In this document: in pieces, positions 1 through 6,517 of the stretch | Position numbering within the stretch: position 1 is the stretch's first letter | Layout of the letters: each line of letters begins with the position of its first letter | Assembly: GCA_038532435.1 (NCBI GenBank) | Contig: JBCBAP010000096.1 | Coordinates: 1 to 10,523 of the forward strand | Reading direction: 5' to 3' | DNA: 10,523 nt | DNA from: JBCBAP01 sp038532435 | GTDB taxonomy: Bacteria > Pseudomonadota > Alphaproteobacteria > Rhodobacterales > Rhodobacteraceae | Translations under genes and position numbers: made by a program | Notes under the pieces: model-generated | The model's database searches: none | What the model was told of the DNA's origin: nothing | The model's input: only the letters and a program-made list of their open reading frames with translations

Positions 1-372
1 CAGATCAACCAGGGCCAGATGGACCGCTGGAGCCTTGTGGCGACGCTGAACTACCTGCCGCACGATGCGGAGACGGAGATCATCGCGGCGAAAAACCCGA
101 CCTCCGACCCCGAGATGCTCAGCCGGATGGTGACCGTGGCGGATCTGAGCCGCACGGCTTTCGTGAATGGGGACATTTCCACGGTGATGAGCCCGCGGAC
201 GGTGCTCGCCTGGGCAGAGAACACCCGCATCTTCGGCGATGTGGGCTTCGCCTTCCGCCTCACGTTCCTCAACAAGTGCGACGAGCTGGAGCGCCAGACC
301 GTCGCCGAGTTCTACCAGCGCTGCTTCAACGAGGAACTGCCGGAGAGTGCCGCGAGCGTGAGCCTTGGCTAG
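1..372 (+). CDS. cobS: Cobaltochelatase AAA+ subunit CobS, C-terminal part (5' end outside window)
   Basis: The reading frame is open from base 1 and ends at TAG 370-372, giving the last 123 residues of a protein usually about 330 residues long. The text matches the CobS C-terminus: QINQGQMDRW, then a central MVTVADLSRTAF, then STVMSPRTVLAWAEN (the sensor-2-like lid region), IFGDVGFAFRLTFLNKCDELE and a final ESAASVSLG. CobS is the MoxR-like AAA+ ATPase that forms a ring with CobT and powers ATP-dependent cobalt insertion into hydrogenobyrinic acid a,c-diamide by CobN, a cytoplasmic step of aerobic cobalamin synthesis. The Walker A and B motifs would lie upstream of this window, so ATPase competence cannot be judged here. 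The stop overlaps the start of the next gene and cobT follows that, which supports the assignment. Very confident from motif recognition and context. Confidence 0.95.
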   Translation, partial: QINQGQMDRWSLVATLNYLPHDAETEIIAAKNPTSDPEMLSRMVTVADLSRTAFVNGDISTVMSPRTVLAWAENTRIFGDVGFAFRLTFLNKCDELERQTVAEFYQRCFNEELPESAASVSLG

Positions 373-772
373 ACTGGCGCTCGCCGCTTTTCTGGTCGCC
401 CTGCCCGCCGCGGCGCAGGACGTGCCGCGGTACGGGGACGCGCTTGTGCGTGAGGCCGCCCGCTGCAGCGGTATCACCCGCGCCTTTGAGGCTCACTTCC
501 TGGCGACCGAGAACTCCGATGCGGGCGAGATGAGCGAGCTGCGGGCAGAGTTCAGCGACATCGCGGAGCGGACAGCCCGGCAGATGAGCGCGGATACCGA
601 CACCCTCGACATCGAGGCCATCGCATCCACTGCGGATGTGGAGACAACGGAGCTGATCGACGTGGCCGTCAACGGCGTCACCATTTTCATCGCGTCCGAG
701 GCGAACGCGACGCTGTCCCGCCTCACGCAGTTCTGCGAGGAACTACGCGACATCCACAGGCTCGGGCAATGA
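365..772 (+). CDS. Small secreted protein of unknown function between cobS and cobT
   Basis: This 135-residue protein is not recognised. The only usable start is TTG at 365, because the same frame carries a stop at 359-361; the gene therefore overlaps the end of cobS by 8 bp. Its TGA overlaps the cobT ATG (ATGA at 769-772). The N-terminus is a convincing signal peptide: MARLALAAFLVALPAAAQ, with likely cleavage after residue 17 (AAA|QD). The mature part is about 118 residues, acidic, probably mostly helical, and has two cysteines (C34 and C124) that could form a disulfide in the periplasm. There is no histidine cluster or other obvious metal site. Codon use matches its neighbours and the frame is intact, so it is probably a real gene. 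Translational coupling to two cytoplasmic cobaltochelatase subunits suggests co-expression, but a role in B12 synthesis is only inference. Confidence 0.8.
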   Translation: MARLALAAFLVALPAAAQDVPRYGDALVREAARCSGITRAFEAHFLATENSDAGEMSELRAEFSDIAERTARQMSADTDTLDIEAIASTADVETTELIDVAVNGVTIFIASEANATLSRLTQFCEELRDIHRLGQ

Positions 773-2637
773 GCCAGCAGTCAGACAATCCGGCCGATCC
801 GTTCAAGAAGGCGCTCGCCGAGGCGACACGGACGCTTGCGAACGATCCGGAGCTGAACGTCAGCTACTCCGTCGATCCGCCGGGGATGACCAACGACAGC
901 GCCCGTCTGCCGCAGGTAACCCGCAGGATGACCCGGGACGAGGTGATGCTCGCCCGCGGCACCGCCGACGCGTTCGCCCTGCGCAAGCGGTTCCACAACC
1001 CGGCGACCCATGCGCGCTACACCCCGCAGGGGGCGATGGCGGCAGAGCTCTATGAGGCGATGGAAACGGCCCGGTGCGAGGCCGTCGGCGCGCGGGCCAT
1101 GCCCGGCTGCGCGGGCAATATCGATGCGAAGATCTCCGCCGATGCGCAGCGCCTGGGCTACGCGGACATCACGGAGGCGGCGCAGGCCCCTCTGTCCGCC
1201 GCAGCAGGCTATCTGGTCCGCGAGCTTGCCACCGGTCGGGAGCTTCCCGAAGGTGCGGAAAACGTGCTCAACCTCTGGAGAGGCTTCCTGGAGGGGCAAG
1301 CGGGCACCACGCTCGACGGTCTTGAGGATGTGCTATCGGATCAGATCGCCTTCGCCCGCTTCGCGCGGCAGGTGATCGATGATCTCGGCTACGGGGACGA
1401 GCTTGGCGACGACCCGGACGACAGCGATGAGCCCGAGGACGACGAGGCCGGGCAGGACGAGGACGAGCAGGAGCAGGACAGCCAGGGCGGCGACGAACAG
1501 TCCGAGACCGAGTCCGACGAACAGGCGCCAGAGGAGGACAGCGATCCGACCTCGGATCAGGCCCAGGCACAGCTCGCCGCGGACGATGCGGACGACACCG
1601 AAATGGCCGACGAGGCGCAGGACATGGACGGGGAGCCACCCGCCGACCTGCCCCCACCCCCCGTGTCGGAAGCGGATCCGAACTACACCGTCTTCTCCAC
1701 CGAGTTTGACGAGGAGATCCTCGCCGAAGAGCTCGCCGGGCCCGACGAGCTCGAACGCCTGCGCGGCTATCTCGACCAGCAGCTTGAACCGCTCAAGGGT
1801 GCAGTGAGCCGCCTTGCCAACCGGCTGCAGCGCCGGCTGCAGGCTCAGCAGAACCGGTCATGGGACTTCGATCAGGAGGAGGGCGTGCTGGACGCGGGCC
1901 GCCTCGCCCGGGTCGTCGCCAACCCGACTACGCCGCTGAGCTTCAAGGTCGAACAGGACACCGAATTCAGGGACACGGTTGTCACCCTGCTGCTCGACAA
2001 TTCGGGCTCAATGCGCGGGCGCCCGATCTCGATCGCCGCGATCTGCGCCGATGTTCTGGCGCGCACGCTCGAGCGGTGCCAGGTGAAGGTCGAGATCCTC
2101 GGCTTCACGACCCGCGCGTGGAAGGGTGGGCAGAGCCGGGAGACCTGGCTCAACTCCGGACGCGCGCCCCAGCCCGGACGGCTCAACGACCTGCGACACA
2201 TCGTCTACAAGCGGGCAGACGCCCCGTGGCGCCGGGTACGCCCAAATCTCGGCCTGATGATGAAAGAGGGCCTGCTGAAGGAGAACATCGACGGGGAGGC
2301 GCTGGAGTGGGCCAACCGCCGTCTGGTGTCACGGCCGGAGGCGCGCAAGATCCTGATGGTGATTTCTGACGGGGCCCCTGTCGATGACAGCACCTTGTCG
2401 GTCAACCCCGCGAACTATCTCGAAAAACATCTGCGCGACGTGATCGCCATGATCGAACGGCGGCGGGCGGTCGAACTTCTCGCCATCGGCATCGGCCACG
2501 ACGTGACCCGCTACTACTCCCGCGCGGTCACGATCACCGATGTGGAGCAGCTTGCCGGTGCGATGACCGAACAGCTCGCCGCGCTCTTCGAAAGCGACAC
2601 GCGAACGCGCAACCGGGTCCTCCTTCGGGCCTCTTGA
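769..2637 (+). CDS. cobT: Cobaltochelatase VWA subunit CobT
   Basis: A 622-residue protein, about the usual length of proteobacterial CobT (near 630). The N-terminal third (DPFKKALAEATRTLA onward) is the conserved CobT N-domain. Residues about 210-300 form a very acidic, low-complexity linker rich in Asp, Glu and Gln, typical of CobT and of BchD-like chelatase subunits. The C-terminal VWA domain carries the MIDAS motif DNSGS at residues 410-414 and a second acidic element, VISDGAP, with its Asp at about 534. CobT binds the CobS AAA+ ring, and the complex acts with CobN to insert cobalt in aerobic cobalamin synthesis in the cytoplasm. The ATG overlaps the previous stop as ATGA, so it is likely translated by coupling within a cobS operon. 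The frame is complete and no key MIDAS residue is missing. The unrelated gene for the DMB phosphoribosyltransferase, also called cobT in enterics, is excluded by the VWA domain. Confidence 0.97.
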   Translation: MSQQSDNPADPFKKALAEATRTLANDPELNVSYSVDPPGMTNDSARLPQVTRRMTRDEVMLARGTADAFALRKRFHNPATHARYTPQGAMAAELYEAMETARCEAVGARAMPGCAGNIDAKISADAQRLGYADITEAAQAPLSAAAGYLVRELATGRELPEGAENVLNLWRGFLEGQAGTTLDGLEDVLSDQIAFARFARQVIDDLGYGDELGDDPDDSDEPEDDEAGQDEDEQEQDSQGGDEQSETESDEQAPEEDSDPTSDQAQAQLAADDADDTEMADEAQDMDGEPPADLPPPPVSEADPNYTVFSTEFDEEILAEELAGPDELERLRGYLDQQLEPLKGAVSRLANRLQRRLQAQQNRSWDFDQEEGVLDAGRLARVVANPTTPLSFKVEQDTEFRDTVVTLLLDNSGSMRGRPISIAAICADVLARTLERCQVKVEILGFTTRAWKGGQSRETWLNSGRAPQPGRLNDLRHIVYKRADAPWRRVRPNLGLMMKEGLLKENIDGEALEWANRRLVSRPEARKILMVISDGAPVDDSTLSVNPANYLEKHLRDVIAMIERRRAVELLAIGIGHDVTRYYSRAVTITDVEQLAGAMTEQLAALFESDTRTRNRVLLRAS

Positions 2638-2695
2638 CCGACTCGCAGGTTGGCCGCACCTTTCGCGGGTGTGTCCATTTCGAGTAGGTGAGATT

Positions 2696-3484
2696 ATGCG
2701 GAGTTTGCTCCTCGCTGTCGGCCTGATGTGCGCCGGCAATCTGGCATCAGCAGCGACAGTGACCTTTGAATGGTCGGCCCGGATCACGAACGTCGAACGA
2801 AACCTCGGGGCGATCCTCGGGACAGATTTCGGGGTGGGTGATACGATCAGCGGGACGGTAAGCTACGACCCGACTCAGCCCGACCTCGACCCCGATCCGA
2901 ACAGCAGTGAGGTGGCCGCGCCGGACCTTGCGGTCACCGGCCAGATCGGATCGCAGACATTCTCTTTCGGTCAGGGGGCGGAGCCCGGACAGACAGCGAT
3001 CGGGCCCGTGGGGCTCGTTCTGGTGGACAATCGCAGGGACGTCGCTCCAGAAGGGAGCGTCGCAACCTTCACCGTTTTTGACAACGACTCGAGCGACATC
3101 CTCGCGGAGGATCGCAACGTGCCGACACGCAAAGACATCATCGTGAATGACGAAGTGATCGAACGGGGGTCCGCTCGAATCCGGTTCGAGTTTTCGACGC
3201 CGACCTTCGATTTCTTCCCCGATGCCGCATTGACCGAAACCATCGACATCGACGCTCTGCGGGTGCCGATCATGTCCCTGAACCTCAGCAAGATCCCCAA
3301 TGGCAGCAATTCGCTGTCGCTCACCGGGCTCGTGACAGAGTTTCGCCGGTCTGACGATCCGGTCGTCGCACCGGTGCCGGTCCCTGCCCCCCTCGCCCTG
3401 TCTGCCCTCGGCCTTGGCGCTCTCACACTGGTGCGGTTCAGCGGAGGACGGGCTTTCGCGCGCCGGCAATCAGGAAGAAGATAG
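2696..3484 (+). CDS. Exported protein with VPLPA-CTERM-like sorting signal
   Basis: The preferred start is ATG 2696, which has an AGGTGAG ribosome binding site at 2685-2691; a GTG at 2669 is in frame but would place nine polar residues before the signal peptide. The resulting 262-residue protein begins MRSLLLAVGLMCAGNLASA, with cleavage after ASA (residue 19). The mature body is rich in Asp, Thr, Ser and beta-prone segments (GDTISGTVSYDPTQPDLDP) with no catalytic motif I recognise. The C-terminus has the tripartite form of a PEP-CTERM-type signal: VPVPA at 227-231, a hydrophobic helix at 232-246, then an Arg-rich tail from R247. This resembles the VPLPA-CTERM class, which exosortase D is thought to process in Rhodobacteraceae and relatives; no exosortase gene is in this window. 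Likely role: exported, processed surface or extracellular protein of unknown function. The tail overlaps the convergent small membrane gene by 47 bp. Confidence 0.85.
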   Translation: MRSLLLAVGLMCAGNLASAATVTFEWSARITNVERNLGAILGTDFGVGDTISGTVSYDPTQPDLDPDPNSSEVAAPDLAVTGQIGSQTFSFGQGAEPGQTAIGPVGLVLVDNRRDVAPEGSVATFTVFDNDSSDILAEDRNVPTRKDIIVNDEVIERGSARIRFEFSTPTFDFFPDAALTETIDIDALRVPIMSLNLSKIPNGSNSLSLTGLVTEFRRSDDPVVAPVPVPAPLALSALGLGALTLVRFSGGRAFARRQSGRR

Positions 3485-3734
3485 ACAGGATCGCCAGCAA
3501 CGGTGCCAGCGGCGCGGTCAGGACCGGAAAGATCACGCTTTCCCAGATCGACGGTGACAGGTACCGCTCCACCGCGGGCTGAAGTTGCAGGAGGCTGTCC
3601 TTGTGGATCGACCGCCAGACCTGGCCGGTTTCGATCAGACGAAATGACCGTCCCTGCATCACCGTGTATTGAAAGTCGAAGAAGACGCGGATGAAGAATG
3701 CCATCCCGAACAACAGCCCAAGTAGCCTGAACAT
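3438..3734 (-). CDS. Small two-helix membrane protein, function unknown
   Basis: A 98-residue protein read from ATG at 3732-3734 on the minus strand. The frame is open further upstream, but the chosen ATG has a purine-rich AGGGGGAA about 8 nt ahead of it, and the sequence becomes protein-like only from MFRLLGLLFG. Residues 3-19 form one hydrophobic helix. The middle (about 20-65) is a soluble segment with several aromatic and charged residues (RSFRLIETGQVWRSIHKDSL). Residues about 66-90 form a second helix, followed by a short basic tail ARKPVLR. This arrangement suggests an inner-membrane protein with its central loop in the periplasm. I believe similar short proteins occur in other Rhodobacteraceae as conserved hypotheticals, but I cannot name a family. 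It converges on the VPLPA-CTERM-like gene and shares 47 bp of coding sequence with it on the opposite strand. Confidence 0.72.
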   Translation of the reverse strand: MFRLLGLLFGMAFFIRVFFDFQYTVMQGRSFRLIETGQVWRSIHKDSLLQLQPAVERYLSPSIWESVIFPVLTAPLAPLLAILSIFFLIAGARKPVLR

Positions 3735-3896
3735 CTGCCAGTTCCCCCTTTCGATAGTCGCCGCGCGACGCGTATTTACTTGACGCGCAACACCTCGCCT
3801 TATCAGCCCCCACAGATTTGTACGCTGATTCGGCGAAGTCAACGAGCGGAATTGCACAGTGATCGGTCGTGAACGGGCGTGAGGCCGCGAGCCGCC

Positions 3897-3925
3897 TTGC
3901 CTGCGGACGCCTCTCCGTGTAGATC
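3897..3925 (+). promoter_or_regulatory. Candidate sigma-70-type promoter of the gntR gene
   Basis: TTGCCT at 3897-3902 (four of six matches to the -35 consensus) is separated by exactly 17 bases from TAGATC at 3920-3925 (three of six matches to the -10 consensus). It lies in the 224-bp divergent gap between the small membrane gene and the gntR gene. Its position, 34 bases before the ATG and immediately ahead of a palindrome, makes it the best promoter candidate, but the -10 match is weak and high-GC alphaproteobacterial promoters are poorly predicted by eye. Confidence 0.35.
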
Positions 3926-3941
3926 GTATCCACGCGGATAC
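3926..3941 (+). promoter_or_regulatory. Palindromic operator candidate for the FCD-type GntR regulator
   Basis: GTATCC at 3926-3931 and GGATAC at 3936-3941 form a perfect 6-bp inverted repeat around ACGC. The central CG also pairs, so seven of eight positions are symmetric. The site ends 17 bases before the gntR ATG and directly follows the candidate -10 box, where a bound dimer would block transcription. FadR/FCD-family regulators commonly bind short palindromes with GTA...TAC half-sites and control their own operon, so this is a plausible autoregulatory operator. No second copy was seen in the other intergenic regions of the window. Confidence 0.55.
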
Positions 3942-3958
3942 AAAGTAGAGGCAGTGCG

Positions 3959-4609
3959 ATGACCGATCCGGACTCCCCCGAGATGTCCCAGGGCGGGGTG
4001 GCCTATGCAAAGCTCTACACCGCGATCAGGGAGGGGACGTTCCAGCCCGGAGACCGCCTGCGGGAGACCGATGTCGCGGAGCGTCTGGCGCTCTCCCGCA
4101 CCCCAGTGCGGGAGGCGTTGCGGCGGCTTGAGGCCGAGGGGATCATCGAACATCGCCCCCGTCTGGGTGCCGTGATCCGCAGCCTGTCCCATGCGGAAGT
4201 GGTGGAGCTTTACGAGATGCGCGTCGTGCTCGAACGCACGGCGGCCGAGATGGCCGCGCAGCACGCGGTTGCCGCGGAAATCGACCAGCTCGAGGATCTT
4301 AACGCCGCCATCGCACAGGAAACGGACCAGCCCCATCGCGCGGCCGCCATCAATCAGGACTTTCACCGTGGCATTTACCTCGCAACGCGGAACAGGTTCC
4401 TGCTGGAGTCTGCCCGGGCGCTCAACAACGCGATGATGCTGCTCGGGCCCACAACTCTTGCGGATGAGGCGCGGATCACAACGGTCGTTGCCCAGCATCA
4501 GGAGATCGTTGCAGCGATCCGGGCCCGGGACGCGGCGGCAGCGGGTGCGGCGGCGGAGGCGCATCTCCAGACCTCCCTGCGCCACCGGCTCAAGTCGGTC
4601 GGGGGATGA
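3959..4609 (+). CDS. GntR-family transcriptional regulator, FadR/FCD subfamily
   Basis: A 216-residue protein, typical for the FCD subfamily. The N-terminal winged helix-turn-helix covers about residues 14-76 and has the GntR signature: AIREGTFQPGDRLRETDVAERL, then LSRTPVREALRRLEAEGII in the recognition helix region, then the wing. The C-terminal all-helical FCD ligand domain starts near residue 83 (LYEMRVVLERTAAEMAA). It retains the residues that usually hold a metal ion: N132 and H136 in INQDFHRGIY, H180 in AQHQEI and H202 in EAHLQ. Such domains bind small carboxylates or similar effectors. ATG 3959 has AGAGG at 3947-3951 with 7-nt spacing. The stop overlaps the next ATG (ATGA 4606-4609), so regulator and membrane protein are probably made from one transcript. 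It probably represses its own operon until an unknown metabolite binds. Confidence 0.93.
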   Translation: MTDPDSPEMSQGGVAYAKLYTAIREGTFQPGDRLRETDVAERLALSRTPVREALRRLEAEGIIEHRPRLGAVIRSLSHAEVVELYEMRVVLERTAAEMAAQHAVAAEIDQLEDLNAAIAQETDQPHRAAAINQDFHRGIYLATRNRFLLESARALNNAMMLLGPTTLADEARITTVVAQHQEIVAAIRARDAAAAGAAAEAHLQTSLRHRLKSVGG

Positions 4610-5622
4610 TCGCCCATGCGACAACCTTTGCCGTCGCGGCGGCGGGGGTCGCGCTCTTCCACATCACCGATCTGCCCCTGCCCTGGCTGCTCGGCCCGAT
4701 TTTCGCCTGTCTGATCGCCGCGCTGGCGGGCGTCCCCCTGGCGGGGATCCGGCCGGTCAACGAATCCATGCGCACGATCCTTGGGGTCGCAGTGGGGGCG
4801 ACGTTCACCCCCACGCTCCTTGCCTCCATGACCGGGATGTGGGCGACCCTGCTGCTCATCCCGCTGATGGTCCTTTGCATCGGGCTCATCGGTGTTCCGT
4901 ACTTCCGCCGAATCTGGGGGTTTGACTTCGCGACGAGCTACTACGCCGCGATGCCCGGTGGCCTGCAGGACATGCTGGTCTTCGGGGAGGAGGCGGGCGG
5001 CAATGTGCGCAGCCTCTCGCTGATCCACGCAACCCGGGTGATGGTGATCGTCGTCGCCCTGCCCTTTATCCTGCAGGGAATCTGGGAGGCGGACCTGACG
5101 AACCCGCCCGGCGCCCCTGCGGTGACGATGGCGCCGGCACAACTGCTGCTCATGGTGGCCTGCGCCATCATCGGATGGCAGGGGGCGAAGCGGCTCGGCA
5201 TGTTCGGCGCATCGATCCTCGGCCCGCTCATCGCCGCCGCGGCGGCCGCCCTCTCCGGCCTGCTCCACCACCGCCCCCCGGCGGAGGCGATCTGGGCGGC
5301 GCAGTTCTTTATCGGGATGACCGTCGGGATCAAGTATACCGGCATCACGATGGCGGAGATCCGGCGCGATCTGACCGCCGCGACCGGGTTCTGCGGGATC
5401 CTGATCGTGCTCACGGTCATCTTTGCCGAGGCGGTCCTGATCCTCGATCTGGCCCCACCCATGGAGACGCTGCTCGCCTTCGCGCCCGGCGGTCAGGCGG
5501 AGCTGACGGTGCTGGCGCTGATCGTCGGAGCGGACGTCGCCTTCGTGATCGCCCACCATGTGCTGCGCATCTTCATCGTCATCCTTGGCGCGCCGCTCTT
5601 CGTCCGTCTCTTCGGAGACTGA
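4606..5622 (+). CDS. AbrB-family (PF05145-type) duplicated integral membrane protein, putative transporter
   Basis: A 338-residue, very hydrophobic protein with about nine or ten predicted membrane helices. It is built as an internal duplication, as in the AbrB membrane family (sometimes mislabelled ammonia monooxygenase; unrelated to the Bacillus AbrB DNA-binding protein). The first half has PWLLGP at 26-31, MPGGLQDM at 116-123 and HATRVMVIV from 141. The second half repeats these as ASILGPLIA at 202-210, APGGQAELTVL at 293-303 and AHHVLRIFIVI from 316. Family members are poorly characterised; transport or efflux of a small molecule across the inner membrane is the usual guess. ATGA coupling to the upstream GntR gene suggests that the regulator senses a substrate or product of this protein. 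The gene ends 7 bp from the convergent SDR gene. Family call is confident; substrate is unknown. Confidence 0.9.
   Translation: MIAHATTFAVAAAGVALFHITDLPLPWLLGPIFACLIAALAGVPLAGIRPVNESMRTILGVAVGATFTPTLLASMTGMWATLLLIPLMVLCIGLIGVPYFRRIWGFDFATSYYAAMPGGLQDMLVFGEEAGGNVRSLSLIHATRVMVIVVALPFILQGIWEADLTNPPGAPAVTMAPAQLLLMVACAIIGWQGAKRLGMFGASILGPLIAAAAAALSGLLHHRPPAEAIWAAQFFIGMTVGIKYTGITMAEIRRDLTAATGFCGILIVLTVIFAEAVLILDLAPPMETLLAFAPGGQAELTVLALIVGADVAFVIAHHVLRIFIVILGAPLFVRLFGD
5606..5619. terminator. cUUCGg hairpin at the convergent AbrB-type/SDR junction
   Basis: GTCTC 5606-5610, TTCG 5611-5614 and GAGAC 5615-5619 form a perfect 5-bp stem closed by a C-G pair around a UUCG tetraloop, an unusually stable loop in RNA. 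It covers the last codons of the AbrB-type gene directly before its TGA, and lies 10 bases past the SDR stop on the other strand. There is no T-run on either side, so it may stabilise 3' ends or assist termination but is not a classic intrinsic terminator. Confidence 0.35.
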
Positions 5623-5629
5623 GGTCGGG

Positions 5630-6382
5630 TCAGCAGGTATAGTTCATGCCGAGCCGCCCGCCATCGACATAAATCGTCTCTCCGGTGATATACTTCGCCT
5701 TGTCGCTGGCAAGGAACGCGACCGTGTTCGCAATGTCGCGCGGCTCCCCGATCCGCTTGAGCGGGGTGCGAGACAGAACCATCTTCATCGCCTCGGGATT
5801 GGCGTTGACCCCCGCCAGCATCGCCGTGTCGATGGAGCCCGGGCCGACCGCGTTCACCCGGATATTGTGGGGCGCGAGCGCCAGAGACGCCGACTTCGTC
5901 AGTTGCATCACCCCACCCTTGGAGGCGCAGTAGGCCGGGATCGTCGGGATCGCCACGACCGCGTTGATAGAGGACATGTTGACGATCGACCCCTCGATCC
6001 CGTGGGCCACCATGCCCTTCGCCGCCCGCTGCAACGCGAGGAAGGTGCCGGTAAGGTTGACGTCGATCACCCGCTGATAATCCTCCAGCGCGGTCTCAAG
6101 GAAGTCTCCCGGCAGGGCAATGCCCGCATTGTTCACCAGAGTGCTCACCGGACCCAGTTCCGCCTCGATCCGGTCGAACATCGCGGTGATCTGTGCGGGA
6201 TCGCCCATGTCGACCTCATGCGCGACAGCCCCCCCGCCGAGTGCTCTGGCGGCTGCCGCGACCCCCTCCCCGTTGATGTCCGCGAGGATCACACGGGCAC
6301 CGTCCTCTGCCAGCGCCTCCGCGCAGGCGAAGCCGATCCCCTGGGCGGCACCGGTGACGAGGGCGAGCGGAGCGTCGGTCAT
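5630..6382 (-). CDS. Short-chain dehydrogenase/reductase (classical SDR, FabG-like)
   Basis: A 250-residue classical SDR of normal length. All family motifs are intact: the Rossmann glycine motif TGAAQGIG at 10-17, D35 at the end of strand 2 (ADIN), which favours NAD(H) over NADP(H), NNAG at 84-87, N109, and the catalytic S138 (NMSS), Y151 and K155 in YCASK. The C-terminus IYVDGGRLGMNYTC is of the type seen in FabG-like and glucose-1-dehydrogenase-like oxidoreductases. It should oxidise a secondary alcohol or reduce a ketone in the cytoplasm; the substrate cannot be read from sequence. ATG at 6380-6382 has AGGA 7 nt upstream on the minus strand. It converges with the AbrB-type gene across only 7 bp and diverges from the rhodanese gene. 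Its position suggests, without proving, a link to the GntR/AbrB-type operon. Confidence 0.93.
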   Translation of the reverse strand: MTDAPLALVTGAAQGIGFACAEALAEDGARVILADINGEGVAAAARALGGGAVAHEVDMGDPAQITAMFDRIEAELGPVSTLVNNAGIALPGDFLETALEDYQRVIDVNLTGTFLALQRAAKGMVAHGIEGSIVNMSSINAVVAIPTIPAYCASKGGVMQLTKSASLALAPHNIRVNAVGPGSIDTAMLAGVNANPEAMKMVLSRTPLKRIGEPRDIANTVAFLASDKAKYITGETIYVDGGRLGMNYTC

Positions 6383-6517
6383 GGGTCTGTCCTGTTCTTT
6401 AAAACTGAGATGCGGGCGAGCTTAGCAGGTGTGATCCCGGTGGAAAGAACCGTCGGACCGGTTGCGCGGACCTGCCCCTCATGCCCACATGCCGAGAGCA
6501 TCCATGGGAGTCGAAAC

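Noticed and set aside
158..161. Phosphoesterase motif GDAQ (residue positions) read as loss of a metal-binding His
   Set aside because: Related calcineurin-like subgroups normally have Asp-x-Gln here, and the remaining metal ligands are all present, so it is not evidence of an inactive enzyme.
2616..2673. Weak stem-loops after cobT (GGTCC/GGGCC and CGCACC/GGTGTG) as a terminator
   Set aside because: The stems are five or six pairs with G-U pairs and there is no proper T-run. They are not distinguishable from chance in GC-rich DNA.
2747..3469. 240-codon open frame on the minus strand, antisense to the VPLPA-CTERM-like gene
   Set aside because: The opposite strand has a signal peptide, a good ribosome binding site and a sorting signal, while this frame has none of these.
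4498..5559. 353-codon open frame on the minus strand across the GntR and AbrB-type genes
   Set aside because: Composition is extremely Arg, Asp, Gly and His rich, and it lies antisense to two well-recognised genes.
5558..6517. Long in-frame upstream extension of the rhodanese gene, suggesting a fusion
   Set aside because: The extension is antisense to the complete SDR gene. The ATG at 6518 has its own GGGAG site, and the family is normally a single short domain.
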